From VRUE01 sp963715625 (lineage in GTDB: Bacteria > Actinomycetota > Thermoleophilia > Solirubrobacterales > 70-9), in contig OY970260.1 of the NCBI GenBank assembly GCA_963715625.1, forward strand, positions 1,488,001 through 1,552,000: a stretch of 64,000 bases of DNA, given 5' to 3'. The notes beneath the pieces were generated by a model that ran no database searches, had not been told where the DNA came from, and saw only the letters and a program-made list of their open reading frames with translations. A program made the position numbers and the translations under genes. Every line of letters begins with the position of its first letter. Position 1 is the stretch's first letter. Of the stretch, positions 1 to 9,675 are shown one piece after another.

Positions 1-1
1 C

Positions 2-754
2 GCCGTCGATCCCACCGGCGGCGGCATCGTCGCCTACCCGGCGCTGGACGCCGCCGGCCGGCAGCTCCTCGCGGTGCGCCAGGAGTTCGCCTCCGGAGCG
101 GCGCAGGCCGGCCTCGTCTCCGGCGCCCAGGCGGGCCCGGTGGCCGACCTCGCGATCGGCCGCTCCGGCCGCGGCGACGGGCTGATCGCCTTCCTGCAGG
201 GAGAGATCGGTCGCTACCAGGTCGTCGCCGAGCGGGTCAGCGTGCCGCCGGCGCAGTTCAAGGTGATGGCCCCGAAGCGCTGGATCAGGCCGGGGAGGGC
301 GAGGCTGCGCTGGGCGGCCGCCCCGAGCGCGGTCGGCGGGGTCTCCTACTCGGTCCTGGTCGACGGGCGCACGGTCAGGGCCGGCCTGCGCCGGCGCGTC
401 TTCCGCCCCCCTCCGGCGCGGGTCGGCAACGGGGTGCTGCGGGCGCGGGTGCTCGCCACCGACTCGCTCGGCCAGCAGGTGCTCAGCAAGGCGGCCAAGC
501 TGCGGGTCGACGGCCAGCCCCCGATCGTCAAGGTGCGCTCGCGCGGGCGCCGCGTGACGGTGCGCCTGCGCGACCGCGACTCCGGGCTGAAGGCGAAGGC
601 GACGAAGGTCGCCTTCGGCGAGGGCGCCCGCGAGCGCGGCGGCTCGAAGTTCCGCTACGAGTATCCGGGCCCCGGCCGCCACCTCGTCCTCGTGCGGGCG
701 CGCGACGAGGCCGGCAACCGGGTGGCCCGGCGCTTCGAGGTGCGGGTGCCATGA
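2..754 (+). CDS. C-terminal part of a secreted beta-propeller/Ig-like protein (5' end outside window)
   Basis: The reading frame is open from base 2, so the gene begins before the window and only its last ~250 residues are present. The visible part starts with propeller-like strands (TGGGIVAYPALDAAGRQLL). It ends with one or two Ig-like beta-sandwich domains typical of extracellular actinobacterial proteins, with a DSLGQ turn and a closing RDEAGNRVARRFEVRV strand. The stop overlaps the next start as ATGA (751-754), so it is translationally coupled to the following gene and is the first visible member of a five-gene secreted-protein operon. No catalytic residues are recognisable; the function is unknown and probably structural or adhesive. 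Confidence 0.7.
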   Translation, partial: AVDPTGGGIVAYPALDAAGRQLLAVRQEFASGAAQAGLVSGAQAGPVADLAIGRSGRGDGLIAFLQGEIGRYQVVAERVSVPPAQFKVMAPKRWIRPGRARLRWAAAPSAVGGVSYSVLVDGRTVRAGLRRRVFRPPPARVGNGVLRARVLATDSLGQQVLSKAAKLRVDGQPPIVKVRSRGRRVTVRLRDRDSGLKAKATKVAFGEGARERGGSKFRYEYPGPGRHLVLVRARDEAGNRVARRFEVRVP

Positions 755-2748
755 GCCGCCGCAGTCGCACCGCCGCCGCGAGCCTGCTCGCACTCGGACT
801 CGCGCTCGCCGCCGCGGCGCCGGCAAGCGCCGGCTTCGGCCCGATCCGCCTCGTCTCCGCGATCCCGCCCGAACAGGCGACCGTCGCCGTCGCGCCCGCC
901 CTCAGCGCCGACGGTCGCTACCTCGCCTTCCAGGGGACGATCGACGAAGGGCGCGAGGGCGTCTTCCGCCTCGAGCTCGCCTCGGGGGACCTGGCCCGGG
1001 TCGCGACCGGCGGCCCCAACGAACAGGTGCCGGCCCCGAGCGAAGCCTCTGCCCCCTCGATCTCCGCCGACGGCCGCTACGTCAGCTTCACCACCAGGGC
1101 CCAGCTCGATCCGGTTGGCGACCCGGCGCCCGGGACCAAGGACGTCTACGTCGCCGACATGAGCGGGGGACTGCCCAGCTACGAGCTGGCCTCCGCCCTC
1201 GACGAGTCCTCGCTGGCGCTCGGCGGCGACTCGGTCGCCGCCCCCCGCGTCGCGCTCAGCGCCGACGGGCGCCGCGTCGCCTTCGTCAACGACCGCCAGG
1301 TCTACCTGCGCGACCTCGACACGCTCGAGACGACCCTGGTCAGCGTCCGCCGCGACCCCGAAGGCGGTGCGATGGAACCCGGGGTGCCGGTGCCCGAAGG
1401 GGCGGTGTTCGCGAAATTCGAAGGCATGGCCGGCGCTTCGCTCAGCGCCGACGGCACCACGGTCGCCTGGGTCGGAGCTCACCTGCCGGAGCAGGTGCCG
1501 CTGCTCGCCGATGAGAAGGCGACGATCGAAAGCCTCGACACCGGCATCGACCCAAACGACGACTACAACGAGCCGCTCTGGCGCCGCGTCGCCGACGGCA
1601 CCCAGGCTCCAACCCGGCGGATCGCCGGCGGCGGCGACCCGCTCGCCCCCGGCTGCCCGGGCACCGCCGGCACGCTTGCCGAACCCGCCTGCCGCGGGCC
1701 GTTCCCGGCGATCGCCGGCAGTACCCCAGTCGACGCTGCCAGCGGCTGGCTGAGCCGGGACAACATCAACGGCATCCCGCAGCTCAGCGCAGATGGCCGC
1801 ACCGTCGCCGTGATCGGCAACCCGAGCGAGGCGGCCAACGTCTTCCTGGTCGACATGGCCCCGGGGCTGAGCCGGGTGCAGGCGATACGACAGCTCACCG
1901 CGCAGGTTCCGGTTAAACCCGGCCTGGAACACGAAGTGGTGAACGAAGACGCTTACATCCCGCTCAACGGCCACATCTTCGACCTCGCCACCTCCATGAA
2001 CGCCGGACGGATCGCCTTCGCCACCGCTCGGCAGCGATTCCCGCTGGCGCCGCCGAACCTGGTCAGCGCACCGCCGGCTCAGCTCGGCCTGGTCGAGCTC
2101 TACCTAATCGACCTCGAAACCGAGTCGCTGCGGCGGCTGACCCACGGCGTCGGCAGCGAAGCGGAACCCTCGCTTGGCGTCCTGGAGTCCGGCAACCAGG
2201 TCACGGTCAAGGGCGGGTCGGGTGCTTCCGCACCCAGCTTCGGCGGCGGCGGCCGCCTGATCGGCTTCTCTTCGGGCGCCTCGAACCTCGTCCCCGGCGA
2301 TGGCAACGAAGCCAGCGACGTCTTCCTGCTCGAGGACGAATCGGCGCCCACTCAGGCCGGCGCGACGAGCATCTCGGCGCCGCCGCGCCAGCGGCGGCCC
2401 GGGCGCCCGCGCGGGCTGGCGCTCAGCGCCTTCTCGATGCCGAGCGGCGCGGTGAGGCTGGTCGTGGTGGCGCCGGCCGCGGGCAGCCTGCAGGCAAGCG
2501 CCGCGGCGGCGCTGGGCGCCGCCTCGCGGGCGCGCCGCCTCGACCGCGAGCGGGCGCCCGCGCGGGAGGACAGGCCGGTCTCGATGGTCCTCGCCCTGCC
2601 CGGCCGCCTCCGCCACCTGGCCCGCTCGCCGGAAGGCCTCTACGCGACCGCCCGGGTCGCGTTCCGCAGCGCCAAGGGGCGACGGCTGTACGGCAGGCTC
2701 CAGGTCCGCTTCCACGCCCATCCCCGCCGCAAGGGGGGAAGGGGATGA
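751..2748 (+). CDS. Secreted TolB/WD40-like beta-propeller protein
   Basis: This 665-residue protein begins with a clear Sec signal peptide: basic MSRRSR, a hydrophobic Leu/Ala core and a likely cleavage after PASAG. The mature part carries recurring PD40/TolB-like blades recognisable by LSADGRYLAF, ISADGRYVSF, LSADGRRVAF, LSADGTTVAW and LSADGRTVAV, the hallmark of WD40-like beta-propellers. A basic, Ala/Arg-rich tail (from about residue 545) follows the propeller. It overlaps the neighbours on both sides by ATGA, implying one polycistron. Such propellers usually bind proteins or glycans outside the cell; no enzyme motif is visible. Confidence 0.8.
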   Translation: MSRRSRTAAASLLALGLALAAAAPASAGFGPIRLVSAIPPEQATVAVAPALSADGRYLAFQGTIDEGREGVFRLELASGDLARVATGGPNEQVPAPSEASAPSISADGRYVSFTTRAQLDPVGDPAPGTKDVYVADMSGGLPSYELASALDESSLALGGDSVAAPRVALSADGRRVAFVNDRQVYLRDLDTLETTLVSVRRDPEGGAMEPGVPVPEGAVFAKFEGMAGASLSADGTTVAWVGAHLPEQVPLLADEKATIESLDTGIDPNDDYNEPLWRRVADGTQAPTRRIAGGGDPLAPGCPGTAGTLAEPACRGPFPAIAGSTPVDAASGWLSRDNINGIPQLSADGRTVAVIGNPSEAANVFLVDMAPGLSRVQAIRQLTAQVPVKPGLEHEVVNEDAYIPLNGHIFDLATSMNAGRIAFATARQRFPLAPPNLVSAPPAQLGLVELYLIDLETESLRRLTHGVGSEAEPSLGVLESGNQVTVKGGSGASAPSFGGGGRLIGFSSGASNLVPGDGNEASDVFLLEDESAPTQAGATSISAPPRQRRPGRPRGLALSAFSMPSGAVRLVVVAPAAGSLQASAAAALGAASRARRLDRERAPAREDRPVSMVLALPGRLRHLARSPEGLYATARVAFRSAKGRRLYGRLQVRFHAHPRRKGGRG

Positions 2749-4388
2749 GGCGCGCCGTCGGGTTCCTCGTCGTCCTCCTCGCCCTCGCCGGCAGTGCCGC
2801 CCCCGCGGCGGCTGAGTGGCGCTCGCAGCAGCCGCCGCTCGGCCCCGGCGGGTTCCCGGCCCCGCTCGGCGAAGTCGGCGACCTCGAGTGCTGGTCAGCC
2901 AACCGCTGCCTGCTGATCACGGCCGGGGTCGCGGGCAACGGCGGCCTGCCGGCCGGGCTCTACGCCTACGACGGCGCCGGGTGGTACCTCTACTCGACCG
3001 TCTGCGGCGGCCACCAGGGCCGGATCGCCTGGGCCGGCCCGACCGAGTTCTGGACGATCTCCGACCAGCCGGTGGGTCAGGAAGTCATCGACGGCCCGCC
3101 CAAGCACATCTCCCTCTGCCACTTCAAGGACGGCGCGGTCCTCACCTCCTACGCCCAGCCGGTCGGCTTCGCCAATTCCTACCTGCCGATGAGCGCGGCC
3201 GCCTGCCTCGTCCCGGACGAATGCTGGTTCGGCGGCGACCGCCTGCCCGGCACCACGAACGTCGGCGCCTTCCATCTCTACTGGAACGGGCTCTCGCTGC
3301 TCGACGTGCCCTCGCTGACCGAGCCGCAGCCCGAGATCGAAGACCCGGGCCGCTCGGTCTTCGGCATGGCCTACCACGACGGCGCTCTCTACGAGAGCGT
3401 CCGCGTCCAGGGCGGCGACGAAGCCCCGGGAGAGCCCGAAGGCCAGCCCCACTTCCTGCACCGGGTCCTGCCCGGCAGCCCCTCCGAATTCCCGCCCGTC
3501 GTCCCCGGCGAACCGATCTCCTACGGCGGCGAAGGCGCGCAGCCGGGCCAGCTGCGGGGCTTCCACCTCAGCGACGACGGGGAGGGGCTCTGGGCGGTCT
3601 CCGGCGCCGGCGCGGCGCCGGCCGAGGTCACCGCGCTGCGCCTCGGCCCCGCCGGCCTCGATCAGGTCGAGCTCGAAGAGGAAGAGCCCGCCACCTTCCT
3701 CCCCGGCGACGAGGTCAACGGGCTGGCGGCGGAGCCGGGCGCGGCCGCCGCCTGGGTCGGGTTCCGCCACGACGGCGAGGGGGTCAACCCACCCGCCCGG
3801 CTCGCCCGCGTCCACGCCGGCGGCACGGTCGAGGCCCCGCTCGAGCTGCCCGCCGAGGGGGAAGGGGTCGGCAACAAGGGCGTGGCCGGTCCGGTAGCCT
3901 GCCCCGAAGCCGGTCAGTGCTGGATGGCAACCGAGGACGGCTGGCTCTTCCACCTCGGTCCCGACCCGGCAGAACCGAACACCGACTCCGCGCTGCACAC
4001 CCTGATCGCCTACCGGCCGCCCGACGCCAGCCTGCCCACCGTGCCGCCGACCGCCCTGCCCGAAGACGACTCCGGGCTCTTCTCCGGCGAAGCCGAAGCC
4101 GTTCCCCTGGGCGTCGAAGAACCCCTCCCCGGGGGGCGCAGCCGCCCGCTGGTCTCGAGGCTGCGCCAGAAGCTGCTCGGGGGACGGGTCCTCGAGCTCA
4201 GCTTCGTCCTTCGCACCCGGGCGCGCGTCCGCCTGATCGCCAGGCGCAAGGGCGCCGTCGTCGCCAAGACCCCCCGATACACGATGGGCAAGGGCCCGCG
4301 CAAGCTGCGGCTCCGCCTCGACCCGCGGCGCTGGCCGACCAAGCTCGACCTCAAGGCGAAGGCGATCGAGACCGGAGGCTCTCGATGA
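2745..4388 (+). CDS. Secreted protein of the same coupled cluster, propeller-like, unknown function
   Basis: This 547-residue protein has a signal peptide (MRRAVGFLVVLLALAGS, cleavage near AAAAE). The mature protein has several Cys-Trp motifs (LECWSANRC, CLVPDECWF, AGQCWMATEDGWLF), each in a context resembling the edge of a propeller blade. It ends in a basic beta-rich tail (SRPLVSRLRQKLL onward) that resembles C-terminal Ig-like or filament-like domains of neighbours. The paired cysteines suggest disulphides, consistent with export. Start ATG at 2745 overlaps the upstream stop as ATGA, and its own stop overlaps the next start in the same way. I do not recognise a specific family. Confidence 0.7.
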   Translation: MRRAVGFLVVLLALAGSAAPAAAEWRSQQPPLGPGGFPAPLGEVGDLECWSANRCLLITAGVAGNGGLPAGLYAYDGAGWYLYSTVCGGHQGRIAWAGPTEFWTISDQPVGQEVIDGPPKHISLCHFKDGAVLTSYAQPVGFANSYLPMSAAACLVPDECWFGGDRLPGTTNVGAFHLYWNGLSLLDVPSLTEPQPEIEDPGRSVFGMAYHDGALYESVRVQGGDEAPGEPEGQPHFLHRVLPGSPSEFPPVVPGEPISYGGEGAQPGQLRGFHLSDDGEGLWAVSGAGAAPAEVTALRLGPAGLDQVELEEEEPATFLPGDEVNGLAAEPGAAAAWVGFRHDGEGVNPPARLARVHAGGTVEAPLELPAEGEGVGNKGVAGPVACPEAGQCWMATEDGWLFHLGPDPAEPNTDSALHTLIAYRPPDASLPTVPPTALPEDDSGLFSGEAEAVPLGVEEPLPGGRSRPLVSRLRQKLLGGRVLELSFVLRTRARVRLIARRKGAVVAKTPRYTMGKGPRKLRLRLDPRRWPTKLDLKAKAIETGGSR

Positions 4389-7300
4389 GCGCGGCGCGCG
4401 GCCCTTCCCGCCCGCTCTTTGCGCTCGCCTGCCTGGCGCTGCTGCTGAGCGCGGCGGGCGGGCAGTTCGCGGCGAGCGGGGCCGGCGCCCAGGCCGGCGG
4501 CGAACTGGCCGGCGAACCCTCCTTCGGCGCCCCCGCCGACACCTTCCTCGGCACCTCGCCGCTGGAGGCCTCCGGCGAGGCGTGGGCGACCGCCAAGCGG
4601 GCGGGCACGCTGGCCCGCTACACCGACGCCGGCGGCTGGGACCTGCTGCCCGCCCCGGTCGACTCCGGAGGGGCGCCGATCCTCGCACCGCGCTTCGAAA
4701 CCTCGCCCGATGTGGGCCGGACGACGCCGCGGGGCGGCGTCGTCATCTCCGGCATCGCCAAGGACGCAGAAGAAGAAGAATTCCGCTTCCTGGTCGTCCG
4801 CGAACCGGGCGGGGCCCTGCGCGAAGCGCCCGCGCCCCCCGAAGCGGTGCTCGGGCCCAAACCGACCTTCCTCGAAGCGGGGATCGCGCCGCTGCTCGCC
4901 GCGCAGGAAGGCGCCGGCGGCGCGACCCGGGCCTTCGTCGTCCGCTCGCGCACCGGGATCAACGCGCAGTCCGTCCTCGCCTACGTCGCCGGCGCCTGGT
5001 CGAGCGAGCCGGTCTGCGCCGGCACCTCGCCCGGTCCCGCCTGCGCCGCCCCGGAATCCGGGTTCCGGTCGCTGGCGATCGAGGCGAGCGGGGGGGAGGC
5101 CTGGCTCCTCGGCGCCGGCGCCGCGCCCGGCGAGGGGATCGAGCTGTTCCGGCGCGAACCCGGCGGCGGGCCGGGGGGCATGCCGGTCTGGCGCCGGCAG
5201 TCCCTCGGCCCGCCCGGCTCGCTCGGCGAGCGCTTCGGGCAGGAAGCGCCCCTGGGCGTGGCGCTCGAAGCGCGCGGCCAGGGGCAGGCGCTGACCGTGA
5301 GCGACGCCGGCGTCTGGTTCGACGCCCGGCTCGGCGCCGGCGGCGAAAGCTACGACGCCACCGCCTACTACGACATCGGCCAGGGCGAGGTCGCCGCCTC
5401 CTGGTGCGACCTGCAGGCCCCGGCGGGCCTCTGCTCGCAGCCGCTCGAAGCCGAGCTGCCGGCGCAGGGCCGCAGCTTCGCCTGGCCCGGCAACGGGGCC
5501 GGCGAGCCCTACGGACAGCGGGTGGTGACCGGGGTCGGGCAGGGCGCGATCCTCAGCCTCGCCGGGGCGGCCTTCGAGCGGATCCCCCTGGCGGGCGGCA
5601 ATGCGGGCGGTCCCCAGGGCGCGGCGCTCAGCGCCCCCGACGAGGGCTGGCTCGGCGCCGACCCGCCCGTGCGGCTGACCCGCAGCCCTGCGGCCGCAGC
5701 CCTGCGGTCCTGGCCGGTCCCGTTCCGCCGGCCGCTGACGGCGGTCGCGCCCGAGCCGGGGGCCCCGGTCGCGGCGCTCGGCTCCGAAGCCCTCGCCGTC
5801 GGCGCGCTGGGCCAGGTGGCCCGCTACGTGCCCGGGCTCGGCTGGGAACCGGACTTCCTGCTGACCAGCTCCGGCAAGCGGGCGACGCCGACCCTGCGCG
5901 GCGTCGCCTGGCCCGAACCCGACCGTGCATTTGCGGTTGGCGACAAGGGCGCGATGTGGGTCTGGCAGAGTGCCACCGGGCTCTGGGAACTCGACCCGGC
6001 CCAGCCGCCGGGCCTGGTTCGCGGCAACTTCACCGCGATCGCCTTCGACCCGGCCCGGCCCAGCCGCGGCTACGCCGTCGGCAAGCAGGGGCTGCTGCTC
6101 CGCTACGGGCGGACCTGGACGCAGGAGCCGCTGCCGGCGGGCATCCCCGCCGAAGCGAACTTCACCTCGGTCGGCTTCGCCGGCGGCGAGGCGATCGCCG
6201 CCTGGAAGTTCCCGGTTCTCCCATCCGAACGCTATGAAGGCGGCGTGATCGTCAACGACGGCTCCGGCTGGCGGGTGGACGATGTTGCGACTGCGGCGCT
6301 GGGCGGCGCCGTCCCCGAGCTGGTCGCGGGCCTGCCCGACGGCGGCGCGGCGATCGCCCTTGAGGAAGGCGTAGGCGAGGGGTCGCAGGCGATCGAGCGC
6401 GACGCGACCGCAGCGCCCTGGCAGCCGGCGCCGGGCGGCTGGCTCGGCCATCCGACGGCGCTCGCCGCGATTCGCGAGGGCGGCGCCGTGCGGGCGATCG
6501 TCTCGGTCGCCGAAGCGGGCAGCGATCGGGACTTCGGCACCGACCTCGACCAGGCCTTGAACCCGCCGCTGCCCGGCCAGCCGCCGTTGCTCACCGATCC
6601 CTACCCGCTCCCCTCCGACGGCCTCGTCGTCCGCCAGACCGCCACCGGGTGGCGCGACGAACAGCGCCAGGCCTACCCCTTGCCGCCCAGCGAATCGGGG
6701 CGCAGTGCCTACGACCTGCCTGGGCGGCCGGACTCGATGCTGGCGCTGCTGGTCGCCCCCGACGGCGGCCAGGGCTGGGCGGTGGGCGGCGAGACCGGCA
6801 GCAACGTCACCTTCCAGGGATACGCGGCGCAGACCGCCGAGGTGATGCGCTACGGCGCCGCCGCCGCGCCTCCCGCCAACGCCTCCTCGGCGCCGGTCGC
6901 CACCGACCCGGGCCTGGTCAACTTCGCGGTCGGCGGCAACGCGATGTGCGCCGGGCCCTGCGCGGACCTGTCCGGCACCGGGATCGCCCCCGACCGCTGG
7001 CTGCGCGCGGCGGTCTCCCGGGCGACGGGGGTCGGTGGCCTGCGCGCCTTCCTCTACTCCGGCCCCGGCATCGCGCCGCGCGGGTTCGGCTTCTCCGAAC
7101 GGCTGGGCGCGACGATCAGCCCCAGCGCCTTCGACCGCGAGCAGGAGGCCTACGCGCGGCGGCTCGGCTCGGCGGCGGGGGCGCTGCCGGCCTTCGCCGC
7201 GCCGGCCGAAAGCGACCGCGACGCCGCCGGCTCGCTGGCGACCTTCGACGCCGCCTTCGAGGGCTTCGGCGCCCCGCTCGGGTCGGCCTCCCCCGGCACC

Positions 7301-8830
7301 GGCATCTCGCCGCTCTCCCATGCCAGCCCTGGCCAGGGCTACTACTCCTTCGCCTCCGCGGGCGCCGCCGGCACCGTGCGCGTGGTCGTGCTCGACTACT
7401 CGCTGCCGGCGCTGGGGGACCAGCAGCGCTGCTGGCTCGCCGGCCAGCTCTCCGCCGCCGGCGCCGCCGGCACCCCGGCGATCGTGGTCGGCGACCGCGA
7501 CCTCGGCCGCCGCGCCCCCAACGCGGCCGAAGACTCCGGCCAGGTGGTGCCGATCCTCGCCACCGGCGCCTTCCCGGCGGGCTGCGCGCCGAGCGGCCCG
7601 CCGGCGGCCGCCTCGGCCTACTTCTTCGACTACCCGGCGCAGAACCGCGCCTACTCGCTGACCGCCCCGGGGGGGCGCTCGATCCCCGCCTTCGGCAGCG
7701 GCACGCTCGGGTACGTCGCCCCGCCGCAGGTCCAGGAAAAGGACTTCGTCGGCGCCGGCGGCTTCCTGCTCGCCTCGGTGGGCGTCGCCGGCCGCGACCC
7801 GGCCACCAACGTGGCCCCGGTCGGCGTGCGCCTGATCCCTGTGATCGGCAGCCTCGCCCTCAACGCCGCCGACGGCACCCTGCTGCGCCGCAGCCGCCCC
7901 GCCCTGTTCGAGGGCCTCGCCCGCCGCCCGCCGGCCGGGGCCGAGTGCGTCGGCAGCACGCCGAAGGTATGCGAGGCGGTCCGGCCCGACCCCTATGTGC
8001 CGGTCCCGGTGCAGTGCCAGGGGACGAAGTGCGCCAGCGGCGTCTTCCCCGAGTACGCCTTCACCTCCTCCAACCCCGACATCGCCGACTTCGTCAGGTC
8101 CGATCCGGCCACGCTCAACCCGCGCAACGTCCAGCTCGTCAACGGCAGGCCGGTCCGCGACTCGCGCTCCGGCCTGCTCTGCGCCTTCAACGCCGGCACG
8201 ACCACGGTCTCCGTGAGCACCGGTGGGCTCAGCTACTCGACCAAGGTGACGGTGCTCGCCGGCACCGTGCAGCGGCCCTGCGGCACCACGCCGCTGCTCA
8301 ACCGCGCCTCCCCCGAGCCTGCCGTGGCACCGCCCCCGCCGCCGCCCCTGGCCCCGGCGCCGGCACCCGTGCCGCCGATCGCCCCGCCTCCGCCGCCCGC
8401 CGTCCCGGCCCCGCCGCCCGCCGCTCCCACGCCGGCTCCGCCGGTCGTGCCGCCCGCTCTGGCCACGACCTTCTTCTCGCCGGCGATCGGCCCGCTGCCG
8501 CTCGTCCCCTTCGTGCCGCCGCCGCCGGCCCCGGCGTTCCAGCCGACGCCGCCGAGCGGCACCTCGCCCGTGCAGGCCACGCAGCGCGAAGAAGAGGACG
8601 AGGAGGCCTACGACATGGTCAGCCAGATGGCCGCGCTGCGCCACGAGCCCCGGCCCGCCGCGGCGCTGGCCGGCCACGAGGGCTCCGGGCACCTGCCCGT
8701 CGCCCTGCTGGCCCTGCTGCTGGCGGCGGCGATCGGAGGCGGGATCGGGCTCAGCGAGTCTCGCTCCCGCCGCTCGCGGCGCCCGCGCTTCGCCTACCAA
8801 TCCAACACGACCCACCGGAGGTACCGATGA
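4385..8830 (+). CDS. Very large secreted, membrane-anchored multidomain protein (propeller, phosphoesterase-like region, Big_2, Pro-rich stalk)
   Basis: Start ATG 4385 overlaps the upstream stop (ATGA) and begins a signal peptide; the frame is open further upstream but only as a shadow. The product is about 1481 residues. Around residues 515-620 are YCF48/WD40-like repeats (AFAVGDKGAMWVW, GYAVGKQGLLLRY). Around 1000-1085 a stretch resembles a metallophosphoesterase core but with GDRDLG where an active enzyme would have histidines, so it is probably catalytically dead. A Big_2-like domain lies near 1218-1295 (SSNPDIADF, NAGTTTVSVST). A proline-rich stalk (~1312-1395) and a membrane helix (~1437-1457) with a basic tail follow. 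The layout suggests a surface-displayed, C-terminally anchored protein; the ligand is unknown. Confidence 0.75.
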   Translation: MSAARGPSRPLFALACLALLLSAAGGQFAASGAGAQAGGELAGEPSFGAPADTFLGTSPLEASGEAWATAKRAGTLARYTDAGGWDLLPAPVDSGGAPILAPRFETSPDVGRTTPRGGVVISGIAKDAEEEEFRFLVVREPGGALREAPAPPEAVLGPKPTFLEAGIAPLLAAQEGAGGATRAFVVRSRTGINAQSVLAYVAGAWSSEPVCAGTSPGPACAAPESGFRSLAIEASGGEAWLLGAGAAPGEGIELFRREPGGGPGGMPVWRRQSLGPPGSLGERFGQEAPLGVALEARGQGQALTVSDAGVWFDARLGAGGESYDATAYYDIGQGEVAASWCDLQAPAGLCSQPLEAELPAQGRSFAWPGNGAGEPYGQRVVTGVGQGAILSLAGAAFERIPLAGGNAGGPQGAALSAPDEGWLGADPPVRLTRSPAAAALRSWPVPFRRPLTAVAPEPGAPVAALGSEALAVGALGQVARYVPGLGWEPDFLLTSSGKRATPTLRGVAWPEPDRAFAVGDKGAMWVWQSATGLWELDPAQPPGLVRGNFTAIAFDPARPSRGYAVGKQGLLLRYGRTWTQEPLPAGIPAEANFTSVGFAGGEAIAAWKFPVLPSERYEGGVIVNDGSGWRVDDVATAALGGAVPELVAGLPDGGAAIALEEGVGEGSQAIERDATAAPWQPAPGGWLGHPTALAAIREGGAVRAIVSVAEAGSDRDFGTDLDQALNPPLPGQPPLLTDPYPLPSDGLVVRQTATGWRDEQRQAYPLPPSESGRSAYDLPGRPDSMLALLVAPDGGQGWAVGGETGSNVTFQGYAAQTAEVMRYGAAAAPPANASSAPVATDPGLVNFAVGGNAMCAGPCADLSGTGIAPDRWLRAAVSRATGVGGLRAFLYSGPGIAPRGFGFSERLGATISPSAFDREQEAYARRLGSAAGALPAFAAPAESDRDAAGSLATFDAAFEGFGAPLGSASPGTGISPLSHASPGQGYYSFASAGAAGTVRVVVLDYSLPALGDQQRCWLAGQLSAAGAAGTPAIVVGDRDLGRRAPNAAEDSGQVVPILATGAFPAGCAPSGPPAAASAYFFDYPAQNRAYSLTAPGGRSIPAFGSGTLGYVAPPQVQEKDFVGAGGFLLASVGVAGRDPATNVAPVGVRLIPVIGSLALNAADGTLLRRSRPALFEGLARRPPAGAECVGSTPKVCEAVRPDPYVPVPVQCQGTKCASGVFPEYAFTSSNPDIADFVRSDPATLNPRNVQLVNGRPVRDSRSGLLCAFNAGTTTVSVSTGGLSYSTKVTVLAGTVQRPCGTTPLLNRASPEPAVAPPPPPPLAPAPAPVPPIAPPPPPAVPAPPPAAPTPAPPVVPPALATTFFSPAIGPLPLVPFVPPPPAPAFQPTPPSGTSPVQATQREEEDEEAYDMVSQMAALRHEPRPAAALAGHEGSGHLPVALLALLLAAAIGGGIGLSESRSRRSRRPRFAYQSNTTHRRYR

Positions 8831-9549
8831 CCCCCTTGACAGCGTCCGGCGCCGGGCGCTACCGACGCGACCCGGTCTCCTACGCGGCCCTGCTCGTCGC
8901 GCTGATCGCGCTCGTCTCCTCGCTCGGCGGCGAGGCGCCGGCCAAGCCCGAAGCGGCCCACCGGAAAGGGAAGGGCCTGAACCAGCGGCTCGCCAAGCTG
9001 AAGGTCAAGTGCCCGATCTCCAACGCGGTCAACTTCGGCACCTGGTGCCTGGAAACGTCCCCCCATGCCGTCCCCCCGCGGGACCTCGGCAAGAACAACT
9101 ACTTCTACGCGACCCAGACCTGCGCCAAGGAAGGCGGCTGGCTCCCCAGCGCGGGCCAGCTGATCGGGGCCGCGCGCAAGGCGCCGCTGCAGAGCACGAT
9201 CGACGACGACCCCGGGACCTCCGGCGCGGAGGAATTCCCCGACCCGAGCAGGGGGATCCTCGACAAACGCGAGATGACCAGCGACCTGTTCACCACCACC
9301 GCCGGCTCCGAAGCTGCGGGCTCGGAGGGAGTCACCGCCGGCTCGCGGGGCAACACCTCGACCGGGGAACCGGACCCCGCCCCGATGCCGGCCAACCCGG
9401 ACCCGGTGACGCTCAATTACGTCACGGTCTACGACAACCACAACCTGGGCGGCTTCGCCGGGGGGGCGCCGGTCGGCAAGCCGGAGAGCTTCCGCTGCGC
9501 CTACGCCGTGGGCTCGCAGCGCCAGCCGAGGGAGTCGAAAACCCGGTAG
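8827..9549 (+). CDS. Exported/anchored protein with DUF1566/Lcl-like C-type-lectin-like fold (tentative)
   Basis: The product has 240 residues. The start ATG 8827 overlaps the upstream stop (ATGA). An N-terminal hydrophobic segment (about residues 17-36, SYAALLVALIALVSSLGG) is an anchor or signal. After a basic coiled region, the mature part contains NYFYATQTCAKEGGWLPSAG. That pattern (Cys, Gly-Gly-x-Leu-Pro near an N-terminal helix) recalls DUF1566/Lcl-type lectin-like folds, and FRCAYAV supplies a late cysteine. It is the last gene of the secreted cluster and is followed by a terminator-like hairpin. The family assignment is an impression, not established. Confidence 0.6.
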   Translation: MTPLTASGAGRYRRDPVSYAALLVALIALVSSLGGEAPAKPEAAHRKGKGLNQRLAKLKVKCPISNAVNFGTWCLETSPHAVPPRDLGKNNYFYATQTCAKEGGWLPSAGQLIGAARKAPLQSTIDDDPGTSGAEEFPDPSRGILDKREMTSDLFTTTAGSEAAGSEGVTAGSRGNTSTGEPDPAPMPANPDPVTLNYVTVYDNHNLGGFAGGAPVGKPESFRCAYAVGSQRQPRESKTR

Positions 9550-9565
9550 CGCCCCCCGGATCGCG

Positions 9566-9612
9566 CGCATCCGGCACCGACCGCAGCAGGGTGGGGTCGG
9601 TGGCCGGATGCG
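9566..9612. terminator. Hairpin between convergent genes, likely bidirectional terminator
   Basis: The arms CGCATCCGGC plus ACCGACC (9566-9582) pair with GGTCGGT plus GCCGGATGCG (9595-9612), with a short GC-rich loop. It lies in the 126-bp gap between the secreted-protein operon and the convergent ftsH gene. No U-tract is present, as is usual in high-GC actinobacteria. Confidence 0.6.
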
Positions 9613-9675
9613 TCTGGGACCTCGGCTTCGCTTCGGCGGGCGAGCGCTTGGGGCGGGCGCCCCAGCACCAGGGAG

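Noticed and set aside
4010..8815. A 1601-codon open frame antisense to the large secreted protein
   Set aside because: It is a GC-rich mirror frame: composition is Arg/Gly/Ala with no domains, while the sense strand has signal peptide, repeats, Big_2 and membrane anchor.
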